Below are positions 56,352 to 64,000 of a DNA stretch of 64,000 nucleotides, in pieces (within the stretch, counting starts at the first letter, position 1; every line of letters starts with the position of its first letter). A program made the position numbers and the translations under genes. The notes beneath the pieces are model-generated. The model searched no databases. It saw nothing but the letters and a program-made list of their open reading frames with translations, and was not told where the DNA came from. Source of the DNA: Alphaproteobacteria bacterium (GTDB lineage: Bacteria > Pseudomonadota > Alphaproteobacteria > SMXS01); assembly GCA_028284945.1 (NCBI GenBank), contig JANQQJ010000024.1, positions 248,001 through 312,000 on the forward strand, read 5' to 3'.

Positions 56352-56381
56352 GACCGGGGGCTGCTGATGCGGCGCCCGGTC
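56352..56381 (+). other. dnaK-dnaJ intergenic hairpin
   Basis: GACCGGG (56352-56358) and CCCGGTC (56375-56381) form a 7-bp stem with a 16-nt loop in the 74-bp gap between dnaK and dnaJ. No T-run follows, so it is not a plain intrinsic terminator; it could lower dnaJ expression or protect dnaK mRNA. Confidence 0.5.
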
Positions 56382-56408
56382 GATGCGCTGCCGGGATAAG
56401 GACTATCC

Positions 56409-57554
56409 ATGGCGAAGGCTGATTTTTACGAAACGCTGGGGGTGGATCGGGGCGCGTCTGAGGGCGACCTCAAGAAAGCCTTCCGCAAACTGGCAATGCA
56501 GTACCATCCGGACCGCAACCCGGATGACGACGCTGCTGAGCAAAAGTTCAAGGAAATCAACGAAGCCTACGACGTTTTGAAAGACCCGGAACGGCGGGCA
56601 GCCTATGACCAGTTCGGCCACGCGGCCTTTGAAGCCGGCATGGGCGGCCCCGGCGGCGGCATGGGGGCCGGCGGCTTTAACTTCGGTGGCAGTTTCTCTG
56701 ACATTTTCGACGATCTGTTCGGCGATGCATTCAGCCGGGGTCCCGGGGGCGGCCGCAACAGCGGCGTCCAGCGCGGGTCTGACCTACGCTACGACTATGA
56801 TGTCAGCCTGGAGGAAGCCTATACCGGCAAGAAAGCCGAGGTGACGATCAATACCTCAGTCACCTGCGACACATGCGGCGGGTCCGGCGCCAAAGCCGGT
56901 AGCACACCGACCACTTGCGGCACCTGTAATGGCGTCGGCAAGGTCCGCTCCCAGCAGGGGTTCTTTACGGTGGAGCGCACTTGCCCAACGTGCCACGGAT
57001 CGGGCCAAGTGATCAGCGATCCATGCGATGCTTGCCATGGCAGCGGTCAGGTGCAGCGGGAAAAGACCCTGTCGGTCAACATTCCCAAAGGCGTGGAAAA
57101 CGGTACCCGAATCAGATTGGGGGGCGAAGGTGAGGCCGGCATGCGCGGCGGCCCGCCGGGCGACCTTTATCTGTTTCTGTCGGTGCGGCCGCACCGTCTG
57201 TTCAAACGCGACGGCAATGACCTGCATGTCGGCGTGCCGATCCCGATGACGACGGCGGCGCTGGGTGGCCAAATCGAGGTGCCCACCATCGATGGCAAAC
57301 GCGCCCGCATCACCGTGCCGGAAGGCACCCAAAGCGGCCGCCAGTTCCGGCTGCGGGGGAAGGGGATGCCCCGGCTGCAACGCGGTGGCGAGGGCGACAT
57401 GTTCGTCCATGTCGATGTGGAGACACCGGTCAACCTGACCTCGGAACAGAAAAAGATCTTGAAGGAATTCGACGAGGCCAGCGGCAATTCGAGCCCCGAA
57501 TCGGAAAGCTTTTTCTCCAAAGCCAAAGAGTTTTGGGAAGACCTGACCGACTAG
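56409..57554 (+). CDS. dnaJ: Molecular chaperone DnaJ (Hsp40)
   Basis: A 381-residue type I Hsp40. J domain (1-70) with the HPD motif in [11 protein letters not shown]; Gly/Phe-rich region (about 75-125); zinc-finger domain with four CxxCxGxG repeats ([33 protein letters not shown]); C-terminal substrate-binding domain. ATG 56409. Forms the DnaK-DnaJ-GrpE machine. Followed by a large repeat element. Confidence 0.97.
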   Translation: MAKADFYETLGVDRGASEGDLKKAFRKLAMQYHPDRNPDDDAAEQKFKEINEAYDVLKDPERRAAYDQFGHAAFEAGMGGPGGGMGAGGFNFGGSFSDIFDDLFGDAFSRGPGGGRNSGVQRGSDLRYDYDVSLEEAYTGKKAEVTINTSVTCDTCGGSGAKAGSTPTTCGTCNGVGKVRSQQGFFTVERTCPTCHGSGQVISDPCDACHGSGQVQREKTLSVNIPKGVENGTRIRLGGEGEAGMRGGPPGDLYLFLSVRPHRLFKRDGNDLHVGVPIPMTTAALGGQIEVPTIDGKRARITVPEGTQSGRQFRLRGKGMPRLQRGGEGDMFVHVDVETPVNLTSEQKKILKEFDEASGNSSPESESFFSKAKEFWEDLTD

Positions 57555-57578
57555 ACATGATCTAGCGCTCTGAATTTT

Positions 57579-57744
57579 GTCATCCCCGCCCTTCGACGCC
57601 GCCTGCGGCGTCGCTCAGGACAGGCTAAAGCCGGGGATCCAGTCAATCCTTGACGTCCAGCCGGTTCTCACACAAGAACACGCGGTGGATACACCCTCTG
57701 GATTCCCGCTCCTCGCTGGGCGCAGCCTGGTCGCGGGAATGACA
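57579..57744. repeat. Composite palindromic repeat (family C, related to B)
   Basis: A 166-bp element begins GTCATCCCCGCC and ends CGGGAATGAC, and contains CGGGGATCCAG and CTGGATTCCCGC, the same outer modules as family B at 52491. Inside lies a perfect GACGCCGC-CT-GCGGCGTC hairpin (about 57595-57612). It fills most of the dnaJ-dapB gap. The two elements bracket the cupin-PCu(A)C-dnaK-dnaJ block. Confidence 0.75.
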
Positions 57745-57763
57745 GTCTAGCGTAGGACAGGCG

Positions 57764-58582
57764 ATGGCGAATACTGAACAGGCACTAGGCATCGGCATTG
57801 TGGGTGCGACCGGCCGTATGGGCCGGGCGCTGGTGCGCGCGGTCAGTGAAGCTGACGGATGCACGCTTGCGGGCGGCGTCGATGTGCCAAACCATCCCGA
57901 CACGGGCGCCGATCTGGGCGTGCTCGCCGGGCTGGGTGAAATTGGCATCCTGTTGTTTGACGAGGCTGATGCCTTGTTCGGCAAAGCCGATGTTGTGATC
58001 GACTTTACCGTCCCTGCAGTTACCGAAAGATACGCCACGCTCGCGCGTGATACCGGGACCGCTTATGTGGTCGGCACCACGGGCCTGGAGGCATCCCACC
58101 AACAGGCTATCGAGGCCGCTGCATCAAAGGTGCCTGTCGTTCAGGCTGCCAACTTCTCCTTGGGCGTTAATCTGGCGTTGGCGCTGACGAAGCAAGCGGC
58201 AGCGACGTTGAACGATGACTTCGATGTGGAAGTGGTAGAGATGCACCACCGGCACAAGATCGATGCGCCATCGGGCACCGCGCTTGCGCTGGGCCAAGCG
58301 GCTGCCGACGGCCGCGGTGTCGAATTGGATGCGGTTTCAGACCGGGGCCGGGACGGCATCACAGGCGAACGAACGAAAGGCGACATCGGCTTTGCCGTAC
58401 TGCGCGGCGGTAATGTCGCCGGCGACCATTCGGTGATCTTTGCCGCCGATGACGAACGCATCGAAATCACCCACAAGGCAACAGACAGAATGATCTTCGC
58501 CCGCGGCGCGGTAAAGGCCGCATTGTGGACGCGTGATCGGCAGGCTGGCCTTTATTCCATGCAGGATGTTCTGGGGTTCTAA
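57764..58582 (+). CDS. dapB: 4-hydroxy-tetrahydrodipicolinate reductase
   Basis: A 272-residue enzyme of lysine/diaminopimelate synthesis. NAD(P)-binding GIVGATGRMGRALV at the N-terminus; catalytic EMHHRHKIDAPSGTAL; C-terminal DRMIFARGAVKAALW. ATG 57764 with AGGACAGG upstream. The stop overlaps the stop of the convergent DUF2244 gene by 4 bp. Supplies precursor for the peptidoglycan made with MurJ. Confidence 0.97.
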   Translation: MANTEQALGIGIVGATGRMGRALVRAVSEADGCTLAGGVDVPNHPDTGADLGVLAGLGEIGILLFDEADALFGKADVVIDFTVPAVTERYATLARDTGTAYVVGTTGLEASHQQAIEAAASKVPVVQAANFSLGVNLALALTKQAAATLNDDFDVEVVEMHHRHKIDAPSGTALALGQAAADGRGVELDAVSDRGRDGITGERTKGDIGFAVLRGGNVAGDHSVIFAADDERIEITHKATDRMIFARGAVKAALWTRDRQAGLYSMQDVLGF

Positions 58583-59052
58583 ACTGCTTCCGGTCGGTGA
58601 CGCCAACCATAGAGCGCCGCGGTAAGGGCATCGCGCAGGCTTTCGCGCTCTTCATCGTTCAAAAACGCGCCGAAAGTGACATCGCGCCCACGTGAGACCA
58701 GATGCAGACGCCCATCATTATCCAGGGTGACCCGGGCCCAATAGGGCTCAAACCGCCAGGCTGTCTCACCGCCATTGGGGGCAACCCGCCGCAGTTCCAG
58801 CGCACGGCGGTCCAGCGTGAGCGTTTCGAACTGCTTGCCGGACCGAAAGTTGAGACGGAACGCCAGGAAGATCAGCGCCACATCCAACCCAAAAAAGCCG
58901 AGAACGGGCCACGCGCCATGCAGCAGAAAGAACAGGCCTGCCGCGAAACTGATGGTACCGACCCCCGCCATCAACACCACAAACCCCGTCGGAGACAAAG
59001 ACCGGTGAGGGTGCAGGACGGCATCAAAATAAAGCGTATCGCGAGTCGGCAT
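58579..59052 (-). CDS. DUF2244 membrane protein
   Basis: A 157-residue protein: two adjacent membrane helices (about 22-66) in the N-terminal half, then a soluble beta-rich domain (FETLTLDRRALELRRV, WRFEPYWARVTLD, FGAFLNDEERESLRDALTAAL). This is the DUF2244 pattern, frequent next to cytochrome oxidase or nth genes in Alphaproteobacteria. Function unknown. ATG 59052, divergent from nth. Confidence 0.87.
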   Translation of the reverse strand: MPTRDTLYFDAVLHPHRSLSPTGFVVLMAGVGTISFAAGLFFLLHGAWPVLGFFGLDVALIFLAFRLNFRSGKQFETLTLDRRALELRRVAPNGGETAWRFEPYWARVTLDNDGRLHLVSRGRDVTFGAFLNDEERESLRDALTAALYGWRHRPEAV

Positions 59053-59133
59053 GCTGAAACTCTATGGGCATCGTGCGCCCGGGCCAAGCCCGGTGCTTGC
59101 CGGACAGCCATGCATCTATACTATCGGTCCGCC

Positions 59134-59766
59134 ATGAAAAAAGCCGATATCCATGAGTTCTTCACCCGGCTGCGCGATGCCGATCCGGACCCGCAGACCG
59201 AGCTCAACTACGCCAGCCCCTATACGCTGCTGGTGGCTGTGGTTCTGTCGGCACAGGCGACCGATGTCGGCGTCAACCGGGCGACCGGACCGCTGTTCAA
59301 GGCCGCCGACACGCCGGAGAAGATGGTTGCCTTGGGCGTCGATAAAGTCCGCGATTACATCAAGACCATCGGGCTGTTTAACTCCAAGGCCAAGAACGTC
59401 ATCGCCCTGTCAGAGATCCTGATCGAACAGCATGGCAGCGTCGTCCCGCGGGACCGCGATGCCCTGGTTGCACTACCCGGCGTGGGCCGAAAAACCGCCA
59501 ATGTGGTGCTCAACGTCGCTTTCGGGGAGCCGACCATCGCGGTCGACACACATATCTTCCGGGTCAGCAACCGCACCGGGTTGGCACCGGCCAAAACCCC
59601 CGACAAGGTCGAAGAAAAACTGGTGAAGGTCGTACCGGACGAGTTCAAGCTGCACGCGCATCACTGGCTGATTTTGCACGGGCGCTATATCTGCAAAGCG
59701 CGCAAGCCCGACTGCCCGCGCTGTACGTTGGAAGACCTGTGCCGGTTCAAGAAAAAGACCGTATAG
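59134..59766 (+). CDS. nth: Endonuclease III
   Basis: A 210-residue DNA glycosylase/AP lyase for oxidised pyrimidines. Helix-hairpin-helix LPGVGRKTANVVLNVAFG with the catalytic Lys, catalytic Asp in VDTHIFRVSNR, and a [4Fe-4S] motif CKARKPDCPRCTLEDLC (C-x6-C-x2-C-x5-C). I chose ATG 59134 (MKKADIHEFF). A TATACT box at 59117-59122 sits so close that the mRNA would have a very short leader; a -35 box was not clear. Confidence 0.95.
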   Translation: MKKADIHEFFTRLRDADPDPQTELNYASPYTLLVAVVLSAQATDVGVNRATGPLFKAADTPEKMVALGVDKVRDYIKTIGLFNSKAKNVIALSEILIEQHGSVVPRDRDALVALPGVGRKTANVVLNVAFGEPTIAVDTHIFRVSNRTGLAPAKTPDKVEEKLVKVVPDEFKLHAHHWLILHGRYICKARKPDCPRCTLEDLCRFKKKTV

Positions 59767-59773
59767 ACAACAC

Positions 59774-60172
59774 TCAGTTTAGCGGCGGCAAATCAGAAGA
59801 GACGGGCGCTGAATCATCCGGTGCAGTTTCCTCAACATCCGGGGTAACTGCCGCTGGCGTCTCCTCTACCGGCTGACCGGCAAGTACGGCCTCACAAACG
59901 TCGGGCCGGTCCGCATAACCATCCCGCATCCGGGTTTCGATATGATCTACGGCAAAGGGACGGCCCAACTTTTCCCGATAGAAAAAGACATGCACAACGC
60001 AAACATCGTTGCTGTATTGCCAGATCTCTGCGGGCATATCCCGCGTGATCAAGTCCGGCTTGCCCAACAAGGCTTCCACCTGGCCAAAGTCCAGCCCGGC
60101 CAGTGGCTGTGATGCATCTTGCGCGGCCGCCGCTGAACTCCAAAGCAACAAAGCGCTAAGCAACCACCGCAT
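59774..60172 (-). CDS. Secreted protein of unknown function
   Basis: A 132-residue protein with a signal peptide (MRWLLSALLLWSSAAAAQDAS). The core LDFGQVEALLGKPDLITRDMPAEIWQYSNDVCVVHVFFY looks like a small SmpA/OmlA-type fold (in part), ending in a Glu/Pro/Asp-rich tail. Similar unnamed proteins occur in Alphaproteobacteria. The ATG at 60172 overlaps the upstream membrane-protein gene by 17 bp, so they are co-expressed. Function unknown. Confidence 0.75.
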   Translation of the reverse strand: MRWLLSALLLWSSAAAAQDASQPLAGLDFGQVEALLGKPDLITRDMPAEIWQYSNDVCVVHVFFYREKLGRPFAVDHIETRMRDGYADRPDVCEAVLAGQPVEETPAAVTPDVEETAPDDSAPVSSDLPPLN

Positions 60173-60845
60173 CAGCCGCCCCCTCAATCCTTTTGTAGAC
60201 ATGGGTCATGAAGGCCGTCGCCCAGGCCGGCGCCAACAAATTGATGATCGGGATGGTGAATACAAAGGCAATGGCACACCCGGCGATAAACAGTTTTGAA
60301 CCATTGCCCCGGCGCAGCCGCTTATGGGACCCGGCGTCGACGTGCCGCGTCGCCACCAGCTCGAAATACTCCCGATTCAGCAACCAGCCATTCACCATGT
60401 AGTAGAGCGCCAGACTGAGCAGCGGAAAAAACAAAAAGATCAAATAGAGCGGCAGAAGCACCAGATTGACGACTAGAATGAGGGCACCAAGTTTCACGCC
60501 CTGGCCCACCGCGGTGCCCATACCCACTGGCTTTCCGGGCGCGTCTGCCGGGTAGTGCTTGCCTTCTACCGCGCCTGCAATGTCATCCAGAAAGATGCCC
60601 ATCACCATCTGGGACAGGGCCGGAAACAGCACCAGGGCAAGCACGATGGCGGCCGCGGACCCAAGGAAATCGACCAGCTTGTCGACCCAACCCCAGCCGG
60701 TGGCCGGGATCGCGTCGACGCCCTGGAAGCCCGCCCAGATCGCGACAATCAAAATCGGCACGGTGAGCGCCAGAGTTTTCAGCGTTACGGCCCAGAAGGT
60801 TCGGGAAAACAGCTGATCAAAACTTTTTATGATGTCGTTTAGCAT
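60156..60845 (-). CDS. EI24/CysZ-like membrane protein
   Basis: A 229-residue polytopic membrane protein with about five or six membrane stretches. The FPALSQMVMGIFLDDIAGAVE and GVKLGALILVVNLVLLPLYLI segments and LALYYMVNGWLLNREYFELVATRH match the EI24 (PF07264) family, which includes the sulfate transporter CysZ. No sulfate-assimilation genes are near, so transport of sulfate is not claimed. ATG 60845 with CAGGAG close upstream. Confidence 0.85.
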   Translation of the reverse strand: MLNDIIKSFDQLFSRTFWAVTLKTLALTVPILIVAIWAGFQGVDAIPATGWGWVDKLVDFLGSAAAIVLALVLFPALSQMVMGIFLDDIAGAVEGKHYPADAPGKPVGMGTAVGQGVKLGALILVVNLVLLPLYLIFLFFPLLSLALYYMVNGWLLNREYFELVATRHVDAGSHKRLRRGNGSKLFIAGCAIAFVFTIPIINLLAPAWATAFMTHVYKRIEGAADAVVA

Positions 60846-60911
60846 CGGCTCCTGACCACAAATGCGCGCCCACTATCGAGTATTTAAGAAGGCTTGGCGA
60901 GACCTCAACAG

Positions 60912-60939
60912 TTGCCGGTGGCTGCCGCCTGCCTATACT
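60912..60939 (+). promoter_or_regulatory. Promoter candidate for adenosine kinase gene
   Basis: TTGCCG (60912-60917), 16-bp spacer, TATACT (60934-60939). Expected start near 60946, about 27 nt before the ATG, with GAAGGA in the leader. Confidence 0.55.
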
Positions 60940-60972
60940 GCGCGCCACCACAGTCTGAAGGATTCCACCCCG

Positions 60973-61956
60973 ATGCAAGAACTGGATGTTGTCGGAATCG
61001 GCAATGCGATTGTTGATGTTCTGAGCCACGCCGATGACGCGTTCCTGGAAACGCATGGGCTGGTCAAAGGCGCCATGACCCTGATCGATGAAGACCGGGC
61101 CCGCAGCCTTTACGGCGTGATGGGGCAAGGCGTCGAAATTTCCGGCGGATCTGCGGCCAACACCATCGCAGGCGTTGCGGCATTGGGCGGCAAGGCCGCC
61201 TTTATCGGCAAGGTCCGTGACGACCAACTTGGCGAAGTCTTTGCCCATGATTTGCGGGCCATCGGCGTCAGCTTCGTCACACCACCTGCGCTGGAAGGGC
61301 CGGCCACCGGCCGGTGCCTGATCCTGGTCACACCCGACGCTCAACGCACCATGAATACCTATCTGGGTGCCGGCACCGGCCTGACGCCCCAAGACGTCAA
61401 TCCAGAGGTTATTGAGGCTGCCAAGGTGACCTATCTGGAAGGCTATTTATGGGACCCGGAGAATGCCAAGGAAGCGTTCCGCCGCGCACTCGACATTGCG
61501 CAAGCGAAGGGCCGCAAGGTGGCGTTAACCTTGTCCGATTCCTTTTGTGTCGAGCGGCACCGCGACGAATTTCGCGAGCTGGCTGCACAAGTCGATATTC
61601 TGTTTGCCAATGAGGCGGAGATCCTGTCGCTCTATCAGGTCGATGAATTCGATGCCGCGCTGCAGATCGTGCATGAAACCGGCACCCTGGCTGCGCTGAC
61701 CCGGTCAGAGAAGGGATCTATCGTGGTCGACGGCGGTGAGGTACATGTAATCGATGCAGAGCTGGGACTGCCCGTGGTCGATACCACCGGTGCAGGCGAT
61801 CTTTATGCCGCCGGGTTTCTGGCCGGCTACACACAGGGCCGGTCGTTGCATGATTGCGGACGCATGGGCTCCATCGCCGCTGCGGAGGTGATCAGCCATA
61901 TGGGCCCCAGACCCCAGGCCGATCTGAAAGAAATGGTCAAAGAACGGTTGGGCTAG
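60973..61956 (+). CDS. Adenosine kinase (PfkB family)
   Basis: A 327-residue ribokinase-fold sugar/nucleoside kinase. PfkB signature 1 region SGGSAANTIAGVAALGGKAAFIGKV and signature 2 DTTGAGDLYAAGFLAGYT with the catalytic Asp. The N-terminus (LDVVGIGNAIVDVLSHADDAFL) is typical of bacterial adenosine kinase-like members. It would salvage adenosine or another nucleoside; the substrate is a family inference. ATG 60973. Converges with hinT, stops 3 bp apart. Confidence 0.87.
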   Translation: MQELDVVGIGNAIVDVLSHADDAFLETHGLVKGAMTLIDEDRARSLYGVMGQGVEISGGSAANTIAGVAALGGKAAFIGKVRDDQLGEVFAHDLRAIGVSFVTPPALEGPATGRCLILVTPDAQRTMNTYLGAGTGLTPQDVNPEVIEAAKVTYLEGYLWDPENAKEAFRRALDIAQAKGRKVALTLSDSFCVERHRDEFRELAAQVDILFANEAEILSLYQVDEFDAALQIVHETGTLAALTRSEKGSIVVDGGEVHVIDAELGLPVVDTTGAGDLYAAGFLAGYTQGRSLHDCGRMGSIAAAEVISHMGPRPQADLKEMVKERLG

Positions 61957-61959
61957 ACC

Positions 61960-62337
61960 TTACTCACCACCGTCCCAATTGCGCATCAACATCGGCCCAA
62001 GACGTTTGCCGCCGAAGATGTGGATATGTAGATGCGGCACTTCCTGATGTGAATCCGGCCCATGATTGGCCATGATCCGGTATCCCGGTTCGACCAGATC
62101 AAGCTGATCCGCCACCAATCCAACAGCTCGGAAAAAACCAACCATCAGATCTTCGGGTGCATTGGCCGTGAAATCCGCCATCGACACATAGGCACCCTTC
62201 GGGATCACCAGCACGTGTACCGGCGCCTGGGGGTTGATGTCGTGAAAGGCGAGCGCGTGGTCATCCTCATAGACCTTGTTACAGGGGATTTCCCCACGCA
62301 GGATTTTGGCGAATACATTTTTATCGTCGTAAGACAT
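61960..62337 (-). CDS. HIT-family hydrolase (HinT-like)
   Basis: A 125-residue nucleotide-binding protein of the histidine-triad family. The triad HLHIHIF (H-x-H-x-H-xx) lies in QEVPHLHIHIFGGK; upstream FHDINPQAPVHVLVIPKGAYVS is the usual HIT pattern. HinT acts on AMP-lysine-type or adenosine phosphoramidates. The ATG at 62337 overlaps the hisE stop by one base; hisE-hinT adjacency is common in Alphaproteobacteria. Confidence 0.93.
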   Translation of the reverse strand: MSYDDKNVFAKILRGEIPCNKVYEDDHALAFHDINPQAPVHVLVIPKGAYVSMADFTANAPEDLMVGFFRAVGLVADQLDLVEPGYRIMANHGPDSHQEVPHLHIHIFGGKRLGPMLMRNWDGGE

Positions 62338-62663
62338 CAGGTCTTCCTGCTCTTTTTCTCGTCTATGCCGGACACGCCTTCGCGCCGGGCGAGTTCCTCG
62401 CGGACATCATCGGGCGTAACCCCCGCCGATGACCACAACACCATGAGATGAAATAACAGGTCACCGGATTCGGCGATCAGCTCAGCTTTGTCCCCGGCGA
62501 CCGCGGCGGCAACGGTTTCCACAGCTTCCTCGCCCATCTTCTCGGCGATTTTCCGGGTCCCCTTGCCATGCAGTTTAGCGACATAGCTTGAGTCTGGATC
62601 GCCGCCCTTACGGGAGTCGATCACCGCGTAGAGTCTGTCGAGGATGTCGGTGTCTGCGCTCAT
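62337..62663 (-). CDS. hisE: Phosphoribosyl-ATP pyrophosphatase
   Basis: A 108-residue MazG-like pyrophosphohydrolase, step two of histidine synthesis. SYVAKLHGKGTRKIAEKMGEEAVETVAAA carries the EExxE-type metal site and the following DLLFHLMVLWSSAGV is standard. It is separate from hisI, as in other Alphaproteobacteria. ATG 62663, 15 bp after hisF. Confidence 0.95.
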   Translation of the reverse strand: MSADTDILDRLYAVIDSRKGGDPDSSYVAKLHGKGTRKIAEKMGEEAVETVAAAVAGDKAELIAESGDLLFHLMVLWSSAGVTPDDVREELARREGVSGIDEKKSRKT

Positions 62664-62678
62664 GATTTGAGCTTAGAT

Positions 62679-63440
62679 TTAGGCCGGGCGGATAGCAACG
62701 CCAGCGGCAGCCATGTGGGCTTTTGTCTCGGCAATCGAATAGGTGCCGAAATGGAAGATCGATGCAGCCAGCACAGCGGTCGCGTGGCCGTCGCGAATGC
62801 CTTCGACCATGTGGTCAAGCGTGCCGACGCCGCCTGAGGCGATCACCGGAATGGTCAACGCATCGGCGATGGCCCGCGTCAGCGCAATATCGAAACCGAT
62901 GCCGGTGCCGTCCCGGTCCATCGACGTCAGCAGGATTTCGCCCGCGCCCTTGGCCTCGACCAGCTGGGCAAATTCGATGGCATCGATCCCTGTGGGTTCG
63001 CGGCCACCATGGGTGAAGATTTCCCATTTGCCGTCGGATACCTGTTTCGCGTCAATGGCAACAACGATGCATTGCGATCCGAATTTTTCCGCCGCTTCGC
63101 GCACGAAATCCGGGTTTCGGACCGCCGTCGTGTTGATCGACACCTTGTCGGCCCCGGCGAGCAACAGCTTGCGGACGTCGTCGACCGTGCGGACTCCACC
63201 CCCGACCGTCAGCGGCATAAAGCATTCCTCGGCGGTATGGCGGACCACATCGAAGATGATGTCGCGCTTTTCATGGCTGGCCGTGATGTCGAGAAAACAG
63301 AGTTCATCGGCGCCGGCCGCATCATAGACCTTGGCTTGTTCGACGGGATCGCCCGCATCGCGCAGATTGACGAAGTTAACACCTTTGACGACGCGGCCAT
63401 CCTTCACGTCAAGGCAGGGGATGATGCGGGCTTTCAGCAT
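62679..63440 (-). CDS. hisF: Imidazole glycerol phosphate synthase cyclase subunit
   Basis: A 253-residue TIM-barrel cyclase using ammonia from HisH. N-terminal [21 protein letters not shown] with the catalytic Asp, the [28 protein letters not shown] phosphate loop (in part), and [14 protein letters not shown] with the second catalytic Asp. ATG 63440. A 130-bp repeat separates it from hisA. Confidence 0.97.
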   Translation of the reverse strand: MLKARIIPCLDVKDGRVVKGVNFVNLRDAGDPVEQAKVYDAAGADELCFLDITASHEKRDIIFDVVRHTAEECFMPLTVGGGVRTVDDVRKLLLAGADKVSINTTAVRNPDFVREAAEKFGSQCIVVAIDAKQVSDGKWEIFTHGGREPTGIDAIEFAQLVEAKGAGEILLTSMDRDGTGIGFDIALTRAIADALTIPVIASGGVGTLDHMVEGIRDGHATAVLAASIFHFGTYSIAETKAHMAAAGVAIRPA

Positions 63441-63450
63441 GCCAATGCAC

Positions 63451-63580
63451 CCAGGCCCGTTCGTCCTGAGGAGCGGGCGGAGCCTGCGTCTCGAAGGGCA
63501 ACGGACCGTTCATACTTCGAGACGGCCCCCCTTTGCCCTATCGGGCATGTGGTGCGCCTCCTCAGCACGAACGGTCCTGG
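63451..63580. repeat. REP-like palindromic repeat (family A) between hisA and hisF
   Basis: Arms of 23 nt, starting CCAGGCCCGTTCGTCCTGAG (63451) and ending ACGAACGGTCCTGG (63580), pair with two mismatches. Inner modules GTCTCGAAGGGC and CTTCGAGACGG repeat those in 39577-39638. It fills nearly all of the 150-bp hisA-hisF gap inside a probable operon. Confidence 0.8.
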
Positions 63581-63590
63581 TTCAGCCACA

Positions 63591-64000
63591 CTAATCATTT
63601 TTCAAAACCTTCAACGCCTCAACCAAGTCCAACCTGCCTTCGTAAATGGCGCGGCCACTGATAACCCCCTCAAGATTGACATTTGCTTTCTGTGCATCTG
63701 ATTTGAGAGTCTTAAGGTCTGTAAGAGAGCTGACACCACCTGATGCAATAACTTTCATTTCTGCTGCTTTGGCGAGGCCAATGGTCAAATCAAAATTGGG
63801 GCCCTCGAGCGTGCCATCGCGATCAATATCCGTGTAGACAACAGCTTCCACCCCATCATCACGGAATCGATTTATCATAGTGACAATCGATACACCGCTA
63901 TCACGCTCCCATCCTTCTGTCGCGACTTCCGCTCCACGAGCGTCAATGCCTACGACGATCCGTTTGGGGAACTGACGGCATGCCTCGCGTACAATTTCGG
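63591..64000 (-). CDS. hisA: 1-(5-phosphoribosyl)-5-[(phosphoribosylamino)methylideneamino]imidazole-4-carboxamide isomerase, C-terminal part
   Basis: The C-terminal 135 residues are visible; the 5' end is outside the window. FPKRIVVGIDARGAEVATEGW, VVYTDIDRDGTLEGPN (catalytic Asp loop), IASGGVSSLTDL and VISGRAIYEGRLDL are HisA signatures of this ProFAR isomerase. G+C over 63661-63900 is about 46% by hand count, against about 67% in a sample of hisF (62761-62880). Ends 11 bp upstream of the repeat. Confidence 0.93.
   Translation of the reverse strand, partial: EIVREACRQFPKRIVVGIDARGAEVATEGWERDSGVSIVTMINRFRDDGVEAVVYTDIDRDGTLEGPNFDLTIGLAKAAEMKVIASGGVSSLTDLKTLKSDAQKANVNLEGVISGRAIYEGRLDLVEALKVLKND

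Overview
The window is a gene-dense stretch (roughly 60% G+C overall) of an alphaproteobacterial chromosome. The evidence is conserved gene order and lineage-typical families: a MucR-type regulator beside a Fur-family regulator, a small Xre-type regulator next to metK, an ornithine-lipid acyltransferase (OlsB type), and the order miaB-phoH-ybeY-corC-lnt-(HTH)-metK-trmB-rimP-nusA-ylxR-infB-rbfA. I cannot name a genus. There is no prophage, IS element, CRISPR array, rRNA or tRNA that I can support.

Layout. 1-13673 (all minus): one long translation and RNA-metabolism run, miaB to rbfA, with promoter-like sequences ahead of the HTH gene, metK and rimP; the rimP leader carries a strong intrinsic terminator between promoter and start codon. 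13758-15594: plsC, fur, mucR. 15595-22257: a small TusA-like gene, then rimI-tsaB, a nitroreductase, nfu-type NifU protein, a universal stress protein, a lipoprotein, trpS and murJ. 22282-27821: glnD and mutS. 28014-31643 (plus): malic enzyme, then an overlapping pair made of a MoaD/ThiS-like beta-grasp protein and a BNR-repeat protein. 31644-33950: olsB-type acyltransferase and an AmpG-like permease.

33951-34392 is the only long gene-poor gap and holds the most unusual element of the window: a clear cyclic-di-GMP-I (GEMM) riboswitch. It precedes a gene for an AAA+ ATPase whose N-terminus carries two RLGxxLV-type motifs like those of c-di-GMP-binding MshEN domains. RNA and protein may therefore both sense the same second messenger. 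The ATPase gene runs 87 bp into comM on the other strand.

35977-45313 (minus): comM, an alpha/beta hydrolase, then an envelope system (outer-membrane beta-barrel, LolA-like periplasmic protein, MMPL/RND transporter) under a promoter overlapped by a perfect 17-bp palindrome, then gshB, yraN and rsmI. 45383-50637: an LpoA-like lipoprotein, a cytochrome P450, hemW, rdgB and rph. 50743-57554: the heat-shock block hrcA-grpE and dnaK-dnaJ, split by a cupin gene and two PCu(A)C copper-chaperone lipoproteins of lower G+C, one of which has a SecD-like N-terminal segment. 57764-62337: dapB, DUF2244, nth, two envelope proteins, adenosine kinase and a HIT hydrolase. 62337-64000: hisE, hisF and a partial hisA whose base composition (about 46% G+C against about 67% in hisF) does not fit its neighbours.

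Three kinds of palindromic interspersed repeat lie between genes at 39577-39638/63451-63580, 52491-52573 and 57579-57744. All function calls come from reading motifs by eye; no database search was run.
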